NCBI GenBank assembly: GCA_038502055.1
Contig: JAXRKN010000039.1
Coordinates: 806,001 to 870,000 of the forward strand
Source of the DNA: Tanytarsus gracilentus
Lineage: Eukaryota; Arthropoda; Insecta; Diptera; Chironomidae
DNA length: 64,000 nucleotides
Direction of reading: 5' to 3'
A program made the position numbers and the translations under genes. The first letter of the stretch is position 1. Each line of letters begins with the position of its first letter. Shown one piece after another: positions 1 through 12,900 of this stretch. Under the pieces are notes generated by a model. That model worked only from the letters and a program-made list of their open reading frames with translations, did no database searches and was not told the origin of the DNA.

Positions 1-1548
1 GAGAATAAGAAAAAGAAAATTTTGGATAGAGCTCAATTGAGGAGGAAAAGTTATCGAAGGGCAATTGAAATTATTTTGAGACAATGCATGTTTTAGTTAA
101 ATTTGTTTTATGCTTAAAACCATTTAAGAAAATAAAATTTGGTGATTTTCATTTTTAAAAATTTTGATTTATTTCTTCAAAGTCATTTTTAACTTTTTCC
201 TCCTTCAAATTCGTCTTCATTGTGAAAGAAAATACCAGAATTTTTTTATAGGCGCAGAGCATCGAACAAAGAAAAGATTTCAATTCTTTTTCGTTTTCCG
301 CAATTTTATATTTGTCATTTTCTATACTCTGCTGTGGGAATAAAATATTTACATTTTCAAAATGTTCTCTGATTACTCAAAAAAAGGAAAGAATTCTTCA
401 CCAAAGTGCTTTGGCATTCATATTTTTACTCACTCTAATGTCATACAATATTATTTGTCTTGCTTTCTCAAATCGAGGACAATGGCAGAGCAGCAGCAGC
501 AGCAGTGAGTCAATAATATACATTGTTTAGCTTCCTAACACAAGTCATTAATTTTCCTCTCTCATTTTTTGAAGCCATTCAATTTTTCTCTTTTCTTCTC
601 GGGAGAAAAACGGTTCTTTGTATTTTACTGTTGAGAAATCGAAATAAATTATTCACCATAGAGAAGACATTTCGCCATAAACAGAGCTGAATGGACTTTT
701 TTAGGTTTTAAAGAAAATTTAATAATTTTTAGCTGGAAAATTACGCAGCATTAAAGATTTTTAATAACAACAATGAGTGTCATGACCGCAAAGCTGATAC
801 CTGCAACCTTCAAGCTCACTCTCATTTCGATTCATTTTAAAAATTATGCGTCATTCGCGTGAAAAAGTCAATTAATATGTAAATAGAGTGAAAATTTTCA
901 AAGCATCCGATTTTGGCAGCTCATCTTGAAGAGTAAAAAAAGTTATCGAAAGTTAAAAGGCGAGAGACAGAAAAAAAAGTTGACAAAGCGAAAAATGGAA
1001 CCAGGAAAAGAAGAAAACCACACAGAGAGAAATATTGATGATAAAAAACTTTTTTAATTATATTTTCCATCGATTTCACGAAAAAAAAATATTATCGAAA
1101 AGCTAGCTGAAAAGTTATTAGCAAGCATAGGAAAATGTAAGGAGAGGAAAGTTTGGAGAGATTTTAAGGCGAGAAATTTCCATCGACATGTGGTTGAAGT
1201 TCTTCGTTTTAGGTAAAACCAAGAGTTGATAACTTTAACTTTAAAATTTTTGGCATTTATAAATTAAAGTCAAAATTTATGTTAACAAAAATATTTTTTA
1301 AAAAAGTTTCCACCCCTTGACTACACCCTCAACACTCATGCAATCGACAGTCTGAAAGAGAGAGATGAAAAAATGTAGTGTCATGCTTTGATTTTCCATT
1401 GTGATGATTTTACAACCAAAATAAAAAGAGAATTTGAATGAATAAACATTTGAGTGGTGAAATTTCTGCTGCATCTCTCTCAAAAAATATTGTCGAGATA
1501 TAAAAAGTTATTTTAATGATGATCCTTGAAGTGTTGTAAAAGATTATC

Positions 1549-1625
1549 ATCAAGGGGGACGCAAAAGAAAAAGTAAAAATGTTATTTTTAAAATAATTTA
1601 ACAATTTTAGTTGCACGCCCTTGAT
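1549..1625. repeat. Short inverted-repeat element, TCAAGGG family
   Basis: A 77-bp unit starts ATCAAGGGGGACGCAA and ends TTGCACGCCCTTGAT, so its ends are near-perfect inverted repeats around an AT-only core. The GC-rich ends stand out from the surroundings and recur elsewhere in the window (30221, 41917, 45331, 59300). No clear target-site duplication is seen. Confidence 0.55.
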
Positions 1626-4508
1626 TTTTATCAGCAACATTGATTTGCAACAAAATTAACGGCCTCATGATTTCACAAGAGGAATTAAAGTAAAGTTTTC
1701 AGAACACTCATTAATGCATCGCATCATGTCCTTAATTATTATCACTCAAACTTTCATACACGAATAATAAGATAAAAATTTTCTTCTTTCTCTCTTGGAA
1801 AAACAAAGTCATATAAACATTTGATGATGAGGTCATAAAATAAAACTTGCGATTTCTTGATTTACACTCATTTCAACACTACAATCATTCGAGTTCGATT
1901 GTTTTGCATCCTTTTTCTGACAAATTAGAAACTTTTTGTTTGTCATCTAATGTCGATAAAAATATGCTAGAAAATAATTCTTTTATATTTAAAATAAACC
2001 TTGATTGATATTTGACTACAGCTAAAAAATTTTGTTCGCATATTTTGAATTACACTTTTATCCATAGTGACCATATCCACTCACCCTCTAGTAGGATCAG
2101 AAATTATCACATCGATGTTTGTTTTCATTTTCTCTCTTTCATTTGAGAGGGAGAAGTGATGTGCATAAGGGAAAAAGCCGCTGTGATTACCATGGTGTGG
2201 CATGCACAGTGTGGCTACTAAGTATCACCGCAAGCAAATTTGTCCAGTTTTGAAAAACATTGTCGAGGAGATGAGAAAAAATTATTTTGCATTTTGCTGC
2301 CTTCCGTTGATGTTGCAGACCATAAATCCCATAAAAACACACTTGTAACGAGATTAAAACAAATTCATATGTGCACACACTCACATATTGTACAATGATA
2401 TTTTTGCGTCGACTGGAAGAATATGGGGCATGTAGAAAAACAAACTTTTATCATATTCATCCACTCTAACTCTGAGGTTTGTTTGAGGAAGTTCGGGAAG
2501 ATTGTTCATTGGGGCCCAAAAATAATAAAATTTCAATAACAACCATGATATTTTTCCGAAAAAAATAAATAAAGTTTTCTCTTCTTCCTTCTGTTGAGCT
2601 CACATTTTCGTATTGAGAAAAATCTCGGCAAAAAAAAATTTTAGAACTAAAATTTTCTTTCTAAAATTTCTTGAAAAAAAAATTATAAATTTCCTTCCCT
2701 CTTCTGAAACATTCGTGCGTTCATGTGCAAACTTAATATGCGAAAAATATTCCTTGAGAACCTTCTTAAAATACAGCAAATGCACATAGCTGAAAATAAT
2801 AACATTTTGGGCAGACTGGTCAACTTTATACGGATCAAAATTTTCTGGATGAACTCACGAAAATAAATTTATTTCTTCTTTCTTTCATTCTTGCCCGACC
2901 TGTCCTTCATAGTTTAATGTATTCATGGTTTTTTTTCTTGAATTTGAATTTAATGAAAAGTTGAAGTTTATTTCGGGATGTGATAAAAATCTTGAACATG
3001 TTAGAATTTTTTTTACCTGCAGTTGAATAAAATTTGAGGGAAATTTTTACGAGAAAGATTTAAAAATTTTAAGTCATTTTATTTTCACTTTAAAAAATCA
3101 ATCGATTGACATCAAACTCATTCAAAAGCGTGTCTAGAACATAACCTATAAAAATAAATATTTCTCTTTTGTTTGAATATCAAAGATTTCCAATTATGAT
3201 AATCATCGCAAACTCTCAATAATGTTCTAAGTACACAAAAATATCCAAGCAAGAAGAGCAAAAATGATGCTATGTGACATCGTGAAAGAGAACTCTACGT
3301 GAAGAATAGAAGATTGCTTGGTGAAAATTGGTGAATGTAAAAAAGGATGAGCACACGCGAGAGATGAAAAGGAAAATGTAAAGACATATAAATAGGTTCA
3401 GGCTGAAAGATTTCAACGCACTTTTTAAAAATCTAAGAAAAGACATTTGAAAAAAATTCTTATTTCGCTGTCGCACGTAAATTTAAGCTAAAAAAGGCAG
3501 GTTGACGACGTGAGATACAAAATCAAAACACAAAAGCTCCGAGGACAGCAATGTACGCGGATGTTTTACATTTTCAATGCTGGGTGAAAATGAAAGCGCG
3601 CACGAAGAGACACACAGAGAGCATCTCCGGATATTCCCGTGTGTAAATAAATTTTATGCTTATTTTATATTCTATTGTGATTTTTTACGGCATGCCTGAA
3701 AATGAGAGAGGGATGACACTCTCTATTTCATTCGATGTTTACTGACATTCATGGCGCTATCGCCGTTCGTGCATTTACATTTTAACATTTTTTACACGAC
3801 TTACAACCTTCACGATTATTACACCGATGAGCGAGAAATGGGTGGATGCTATGTAAGATTCAAGAGGGAAATTTAAGGTCGAATTAAAATCTTTAAAATG
3901 AATTTTTAAAAATTTTGTTAAAAAATATAAATTTCCTCTCACTCCATGTTCGCATCACGTTGCGGTAATTTTCATACTCAAACTGTGAAAAAAGCATTTA
4001 TCGCTGTTTTTTGTTTGCATTGTTGTGCGCTAAACAGTGAAGTTGGGGATAAAATCTGAATAATGTTCTTTTTATATACAATGTAACGAAAAATACAACG
4101 ATGATGAAACCTCCAGTGAATTGTTGCCTGAACCTCAACACCGCGTGAGTCTTCTTGAGGTGAAAATAAAATGTGAGAGGTTTGAGGTCAAAATAATTAA
4201 ACACTTTAATTTGATTTAATTTTCATGCTTCATAAAATTAAGAAAACTCAAAAGTTATGTAGAATTTTTCTCCACATGCACCAGAAGTCATGACTTTCTT
4301 TCTCCCCTTTGACACATAAATTAGAAAGCACAATGAATAGTAAGAAGAAAGCGGCAAGGAAGCAAAAAATAAATAAAACATTAAAAATGTCGTTTTAGGA
4401 GACTTTATACTGCAATTTAAGTCGCTACGTGGCGCATAACGAGAAAGAGAGATGAGCAATCTTAATATAGGCAATGCATCATTCTGCATCATCAACAAAA
4501 TCACCTTA

Positions 4509-5133
4509 CACACTGGTTCAGGTATACGTACTTTTTTACCAGCAAAAAAAAATTCAAAGATATCTTTGGTTCAATTTCAAAGAGAAAATTTAATCATTTT
4601 ACCCCATTTTATATGGAAAAACTGCAAATTTGGTTCATTTTTAAAGTCGATTTTCAGGCAAGGTGGCAAGAGGTGGCACACCAATGTGTTTGCATTCGAT
4701 AGATTCTTTCTTTAGCTGTTAGAATTCAGAACTTTTAGAGCGAAGCTAGGCGAAGCTTTTTTCGTAGATCAATATTTGTGAAGGTCCGTTTGACGTATTT
4801 TACTTGCTCATTTTAAGGCAGTTCCAAAGTTTAAAAAAAATTAAATTAAATTTGATAAAAAACTTCAAAGCATCTTCTCGCATTTTACTTATTTAATTTT
4901 TAAATTAAGATGTATGAATTAAAGTTAAAAGGGGTAAACTAAAAAGGTTGTTTTTAGCAATATTATAGTGAGTCACTTTGAACCCTAAATGCGGCTTAAT
5001 TTCCCTGGTTCAAAGTGCTGAAAATTTGAGGACTTATAAAGGAAGGTCAGAACTATTTGAAAAATGACGTTTTGTGTTTAAAAACAGACCTTGCCTTTTT
5101 GGAAAAAAATTTATATGAAACTGAACCAGTGTG
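4509..5133. mobile_element. 625-bp non-autonomous DNA transposon, 13-bp TIR, 5-bp TSD
   Basis: The left end is CACACTGGTTCAG (4509-4521) and the right end is its exact reverse complement (5121-5133). Similarity continues imperfectly inward for about 15-20 more bases. CCTTA lies directly outside both ends (4504-4508 and 5134-5138), a perfect 5-bp duplication. Internal open frames are short and not transposase-like, so the element cannot move by itself. A 5-bp duplication with a CAC-starting end suggests the Transib group; that assignment is an inference. It lies in non-coding DNA. Confidence 0.7.
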
Positions 5134-6989
5134 CCTTATAAATTTTTTTTCTGGCAATATTCCATTAAGCCGAAAGAGCAAGCAGCGCAAAATGTCATTT
5201 GAATTTTTATTGATGCAGGATCATCCTTTTTTATCTTCTTCATCGTGCCTTTTGACTTTTTTTCCTCTATCACACACACACATCATATCGATCTTAATCT
5301 CTAAAGATTTAAGCTCCTCGATGATGATGTAATATGATGATCGTATACGATGAAAGAAAATATTTAGGGCAGAATTGCAATTTATTGGATTTTAAATTTT
5401 CCATCAGGATGGATGAGTGAAGAAAAATATAAAAATTATACAACAGGATTTTAATTTTTTTCCTCATCCTTTGCTTCCATTTATTTTTATGCAATGGTTG
5501 CGGATTATAGACAAATGGATGGAGCTTTATATGCGTTAGAGTTGTCTTAAGATTAAAATTAAATTAATAAAATTGAAGCATAAACTTTTGCGCTAAAAAT
5601 TATCCTAACTGAACTATAAAAAAAATTAATAAATTCAATGAGTTTTTAAGTCGCATTATGCATAAAGACTGAACAAAATCATATTTGTAAAGTGCCCTTA
5701 CCAGTCTTACCTTTCACTAATGCCTGATAGTAACAAACATATTCCTGCATGTTTGCTAGAGAGAGAACAACTAGAATTGAATAATGTGCGCTTAATACCT
5801 TTTACATGTCTGTTGCTATAATAATGTATGTCAGTAATCTTTTTGTTTTTTAATTTGCTTCTCAAAACAAATCCTAGAGCGAGAATAAAAAAATTGTTGG
5901 ATATTTTCTAGACTTGTTTTTTATTCAAGCATCTTCAGATGTAAAAATTGTGATTTATAATTTTTGTCTCATTTCATGTCTCTTAAACTCGTTTGAGATG
6001 ATTGCAAGGAGAGCAGAAAAGTTTTTCAACTGACACTGCTTACAATAAAAAGCATTCGCAGCGAGGTGAGAACTGAAAATCAAGTTTCATTTGCTGCAAA
6101 TGAACATGAAGGATAATTAAATTTGAAAAACTTCAACGACTCTCAATAGTCATCAGTGTGCATGCAATTGAGTTTGAAGTGAGAGAGGAAGTTAAAAAAG
6201 TGCTGCTGATGAATTGTATTCTCCGGAAGTGAGAGGATATTGTGTAAAAATGTCCCTCTCGCAATTGAATGTTTATTTACATCAATAAATAAATCCGACA
6301 GCTATAAAAAAATATTTTTTTAACAATTGAATTTTGTGTCGAATGAGAAACAGGCTGGAAATGAAAATGAATTAGAGGAATTTTAAAAAAATTTCATTGC
6401 GATGAAAAAAATATTCGAATTGACCTGAAAAGATGAAATTTAAATAAAAAATCTGAATTTTTCCTATTTTTACAAAGTTTCTGCATTATTTTATTAATTT
6501 ACTTTCGATATAATTATTGTAATTATATGCAATGGTTTTTTTGGTGTGTACATAATTGAGTGTGATATCATAGAATTTTCATATAACATTTTCTTGCTTA
6601 GTGTGTGCAATTAATTGGGAAAATTTCCATCATTTTTTTTTATCAAAGGGAGATAGCGCGCATTTCATACATTAACAATATCCTCATTAATATTATTGTT
6701 TATACTATTTTCATATTTATAATTGCTCATAAACGGAAACAAAATACATGGCGATAACATTATGATACATAGTCGATAATAGTCAGTATTAATAGCAAAA
6801 TCGAGATCGTTTTCATTCGAATGTCACAAGTGGAGGGAGAGATAGAGACAGCAGTAAAGAATCGCTGCTAATTTGAGCAAATCTATGTGGAACTTTGAAA
6901 CTGTCGTTCTGTTACCTGCTGTGGAGTTGAGAGAATTTGAATTAATTCAATTTCAAATGATAAACTTTAAAATGAACATTGACAATTAC

Positions 6990-9900
6990 CTTTATTAGTT
7001 TTATCAACCTCCCCCGACCAATCGACACTCTTTGCCGTATCTGTGAGTTTCTGTTCCGAGTTTTCAATTTCATTTATGCTCGAAGATTGATATTTGGATC
7101 CTAAACGAAAGCGATGTTTTTAGGTATGCATTAAAATAAAGAAGCAAAAAAAATGTGGAAAAGGGAATTTTAAATTAGGATGAATAAAAGTGCACTGCAG
7201 TGGGAATTTAAAACTTTAAGACATTCTCTTTACCTTTATCGAAAACAATAACCGAAGCCGTTGTTAGTTGACCAATCGGCGAAGGAATTTTTATAATTTT
7301 CTTGGCTATCGTCGTTGTTTCAACAGCCTCAGTGGTGGGTGGAGGAATTGTGGTTGGCGGTTGCGATGCTAGTTATGCGCGCGTGTATAAGAAAAGAAGA
7401 AAAATTTGAGTAATTTTCTCATACAATAATTTAAGTGAAGGCAATTTTTTTCAGTTGATGCGGTCAAGTTGAGACAATTTATTATGTTAAGTACTTACAG
7501 TAAAGACGAATAGATGACTCACTCTCGCCGCGGGGGTTTTTTGCTGAGAATTTTATAAAATAATGTTAGAAATAAAGTTAAAAGTTAACTAACTCACCAA
7601 CACATTTATAAATACCAAAGTCCGAGTGCTGGATGTTGAAAATTGTAAGCCTCATTATGTTCTTGTATGATGGCGTACTCTGCAAAGTTTCAGTCCTTGA
7701 GGGTGCAATTCGTGTTTTTTATTTTTCATGTAAAAAAAGTTTAATTTTATCGGTGAGTGAAGGACAGTGGCAAAATGTTGATGAATGTGCATACTTATAT
7801 TTTTGAGAGTCATAAATCATTATCTTTTCATTTTCCCTGCACCAAAATGTTAGAGAGGTAGGATGTGCTTCAACAATACACTCGAGCGTTGCATTATAAG
7901 TTAATGGTATGCCGACCAGTTGGTGAGGAACGAGAATCATTGGGGGAACTTGAAAAGAGAAAATTAAATTAATTAAAATTATGTTGGAGGGTTTTTTATG
8001 AGTGAGTTAAGTGAGAGAAAGTGAACTCACAATCTATGGAGACTTTAATTCTCTTTGACACCGAAGGTGGAATAGCATTCTACACAACAAAAATATATAA
8101 AATAATTAATGATTCTCATTATTGGACGAAATCTTACAGATGCTATGCACAGGTAAGCACCGATGTCTGCGCGAGACACTTTGGTCATTTCGAGTGTGTC
8201 ATTTTCCCACTCGCTAACCGCTAAGGTTTTGTTAATGTTTATTTTCATGATGTCGTCCCTCTTCCTGCACACACAAATTTAGCATAATTAAATTTAAATT
8301 AACTTTTTAAGGATGAGCATGAACGAACCATTTTATCGTGGGCGGTGGACTTCCGTTTGCTTTACATCGAAGCGTCACATTGGCACCTTCTCTGACGACA
8401 ACGTCTGAAAATGGGTGGTTGGAGGAATGAAAAATGTGCGGACATTTAAAATTTAGTAAGTTCTTATGAAAATTTAAATGCTTGCACATTTTTCATTCAA
8501 CGAATGGATTCGAAATAAAATGAATTATTACCCGTAGATGTCTGTAGATCATCGATATTTGGTGGAACTGCAAGGAAAATGGGGATTTAAAGAAAACACG
8601 CTTTAATAGTCGCGAAAATAGTTAAAAACCCACTCACCGACAACATGCAAATAACCGAATTGAGTTTTTGCCGTCACCGTATTAATCTGACACATGTATC
8701 TTCCCTTGTCCTCCTCCTGAACATTTGCAATGTGCAAGAACCAGGTTTTATGCTTATCGTGCTTGTCATGTGTCACCGATATTCGTGGATTTCTAGTAAT
8801 TACGTGATTATGTACAGTCAATATTGCAGATTGCTCGAAGTGCATCCATGCAACCTATGAAAATTCATAAAAATTTAAATCAAATTTTTTTCCACGTAAT
8901 CCCACTAATTTTTTCCTCTCGCATCCTTTAAGATAATTGGAAAATTCAGTCTATCACGAAAATTAGTCAGCTGCATGCTTATCAGAATATTTTGCTTCTG
9001 GCTCAATGATTTTTAGATGGGAATTTTTCTCGCTTTTTTTGACACTTTCCGACTTTCCCCCACTCTCTCTGACTCTCAGTGCAGCCTTACTTTTTTCGCA
9101 TTTTAATTTTTTCTTCTTTGGCACACTCACGCCTTCGGGGCCATTTGAGAGTGTGCTCTGTGAGTGAATTTTATTGAACGAGATATTATTATTATTCGTG
9201 TGATAGAGGGGAACTTATGTTTTATTCAAAATGTACTTTAGTTGCATTTTAAGAAAGTGGCAATTAAATTTCTTTCTTGTTCTTCGGGCCATTTTCATGG
9301 CACATGCCAATTTTTATCTCGAAATCTCTTTTTGTTCATTTTTATTGCGATTTTATTCGGAGAGCTGAAAATTTATAGAGTGCAATGGAGAAAAGATTGT
9401 CGCATTCATTTCTATTTTTATTACCGTCATTAAAATTAAATATGAGTTTGAGAGAGAGAAATAATGTGACAAATTTGACTAATTAAGAAAGTTTTTAAAA
9501 TATTTTTTTAAAATATAATTTTTCACCTTTACTTTTTTGTAAAATTTTCCTTAAACATTTTGGCAGTATTTACACATTCCAGCATGCAGATGTTAATGAG
9601 ATTTATTATCACCGACTCGAAAGAGAAGTTGAAAATGAGGAAAAGTGGCATTCAGAAATAAAAGACAAAAACGAAGATAGATGACACAAGCTATTTTTTC
9701 CTTATTTTCACTTCTCGTCGCAGCAAAAGCTAATAAATGCTCTTTGGCTCGTTTTACGCTTTTCCTAACTTTTTCACTCCTCGCCATGGAATAATATTGG
9801 AAAGACAATTTATTGACTTGTTTACAAACACATTATCCTTCTCATACCTAGCGAAGAGAGAGAACTTTTATGCTCACTTGTAAAGGCGCGACGAAAGAGG

Positions 9901-12900
9901 AAATTAAAGTTTTTTTCTTGTTCGAGCGAGAGAAAAATTGAAAAATAATAAAAATATCCAAGGATGGACATTTTCTTATTGTCCTTTTCTTGAAACTCAC
10001 TTTGTAGCTTCCAAGATTTTTCACTGAACATGCTAATTTTACATTCCTTCCCGCTGGCACCTAAATACATGAAATAAAATTAATAAAACTATTTTTTACT
10101 TTTCTTCTCTCTCACTGACCGTTATATTCTCAATGGTGTCTGTAAACTCAGGATCTTCATTCAAGGCTGCAATAAATAAAAAGAGAAAAATTCCAATGAA
10201 TAAATTCAATTTTCCAATCAAAGCTGAGATTTATGTTGCTAAATAGTTTTGCTCGAGTTTTTAATAAAGAAAATTATTTTTCTAATTTAAATTTAAATTT
10301 CTTTTGATTGAAGAATTGAGTAAGAGGAAAATAAAATACTTTTGAGTATTTCCTTGAGTTATGAGGAAAAAGTAATTTTATTATACACTGAGGAAGATGT
10401 CACAAAGTAACAACTTTTGATCGAATTGATGTCTCAATACATGTTAACATGTTCTCGAGGGGTTTTGCTAAAAATTTATAAAAACGGATTTGAGGAAAAT
10501 TTGTATCGAAATCATTTTTATGTGTCCACGCCCCTTACACTTTTTATATTTTCAATCTTTTTCTCAAACATTATTTTTTACTTCTCATTCACTCCATTTC
10601 TCATGCAAGACGCAAAATTTATGATTATTGTGTATCGTTTTTATTATGTTTACGACACAATATCCAAACTCACACTCAAAAAATACCTTTCCGATGTGAT
10701 TTCTCTCTTCGGTGTGCTTTTTTATTCTTCTTCTTGTGATTTTTTTCAAATTTCTATTTCCTTTATGTCACAAAAATGTCAAAACTTACTTCCGTTGAAA
10801 ATCAATAGCAGCCAGTCAAAAGGTATTGAGCTGGAGAGTGAGGAGAGAAAAATAGAAGCATATTTTCCACACATCGAGCGTGCAGAGGAAAACATCAACA
10901 TCGACAACACAATGGACGAGAGCAGAAGCGATGTAGGAAGTTTTTCTTGCTCCAAGAAAGTTTTGAACATTATGTCGAATTTTTATGTGGTTACAGTTTG
11001 CCGCTTCTTTTGCTCGTTAAAACCTTAATCATACTTTTGTGACGACAAGTGAAAAAAATGTTACACGAGAGGAAAATAAACTTTCTGTGCCGCCGTCATA
11101 CGATGGATGATTTTCGGAAGGCCTCAAAAATGTCAGAACACGACATTGAGGGAATTGTTTTTGATGAACATTTTATACTTCCAAAGGACATACTTGAGAA
11201 TGTCAATGAGATGAAAATTAAAGTGAATTATGAATATCAAAAGGAATTAGACAGGAAGTCTAAAATATTTTGATGTTTAAATAAAAATTTAGTAATTTTT
11301 TTATGTCGATTGATTTTTATGATTATTTTTCTAAATGTCTAAGAAATATAAAAATAATGTTTGAGAAAAAGATTGAAAACATTTTTATATTTCTTTAAAA
11401 ACTAATTTTTTCTTTAATTTGAAAACTTTATCGTTGATTTTTGCTAAACAAACCGAATCGTTTTAATTGAACTCTTTAACTATGTTTACTTTGATGAAAA
11501 TGATCCGCATAAAACTTTTTTCTTCGTGATTTGAAAGAAATTTAATCAGAATTTACTCAACTGACGCTTTTTAAATCTCAATCACTTTTGCGAGTAAAAA
11601 ATCACCTTCAATAAATTTTCACAATCGTCAAAACAAATTTTCACCTATTTAAGTGGGAAAAGATAAAAATTCTCAATTTAGGAAATTTGTAAAATGCTGA
11701 AGACAGGAAGCTGATTAATAAAGCTAGTTTCCTGAAATATTGTATCAATGCAAATTTTATGGCAATACATTTTTCACCGAGGTGAGATCCAAACGAAATA
11801 CGGCAATATATCAGTCAAGGCATTGATGTGTTGTCGTGGTAATAATCAATGCTTAGAAACTTATTCTCATACCTTCAAGAATTTTAAAAATAAAATATAT
11901 TTTTGGTATTAAGTGTTCACCCCTTTGTGGCGGTATCAGAAATCATTCGGCGGTGTGCGGTGAAGAAGTGTGAAATTGAGAAAATGAGCGGAGAGGAGGG
12001 AAGCGAATGAGAGACCTGATAAGGCATGAAAAATCTTTTCCCTCTCTTTAAAGTGTAAATAAAGCAGAGAGGAAAATTTAATTTAAATATACGATGCTGG
12101 CACGTGCACGACATCACCATATAGATTAAAGAACCCAGAAGCATAAGGAGAAAGTTATAAAAAGGAAGCAATGCAAACAATCATGGAAGAATAAACAAGC
12201 TGAATTGACCTGCCAAAGAGAAATTAATAATTTTCTTTCAGTGTTGAGCTTGTTTATGTGTCCCCGGTGTAAAAGTCAGCTCGTGTAGCCGGCAGCCACT
12301 GCTTCAAATTACACTTGATGCTGGCTTTTAAAATTGAATTGAGAGTCACCATGGTAAATATTGGTGGAGGTTGATAATGTTGATCGTGGAAACCACTAAA
12401 ATTGTATTATTTAAGAAAAATACTCTTTCATCTGTAGAGGCATCCTTTAACATAATACAAAAAGCCATTTTGAGTGTAATTTCATTTTCTCGCTCGCTGC
12501 CAATTGCACCTCCAGGCAAAACGCATTAAATTCCACTCTCACTCGCTTTTTGATTTATTTCATAAACGCTAACGAAAAATTGGATAAATTTCACTGAATT
12601 TATTTTTATTATTGCGTACACCACCAAAAAACACACACATAAAAATTTTTTTGTGCACAATTTGCAATTTCGTTGTAATTTTTGCATGCGGTGTCGAAAT
12701 ATTTTATTAAATTACTCAAAACATTCCGCTAAAAGTGGTCAGTTATAAATTTGATGTGCAGGACACAATATTAATTAGCATACGGAAAAAATTCGACAGA
12801 TTTCGACGAAATTTTTTCGTGCAGCTGACAGGCGGAAAATCAAAATTTAATATTTAATTATGTGATGATGACGTTGGTGATAATATGATGTCAGTCAATT

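Larger units (their letters stand above)
1..6989. other. Non-coding stretch left of the DIP exons
   Basis: No exon with credible coding sequence was recognised on either strand. Since the last DIP exon found (6990-7100) ends in a donor site with an open phase, this stretch is either the next DIP intron, with the final exon beyond position 1, or it hides a small unrecognised final exon. It holds two inverted-repeat elements (1549-1625 and 4509-5133) and otherwise AT-rich simple sequence. Confidence 0.6.

Noticed and set aside
4452..5332. Open frames overlapping the 625-bp TIR element as a transposase
   Set aside because: They are under 92 codons, cross the element borders, and show no DDE-type or zinc-finger features.
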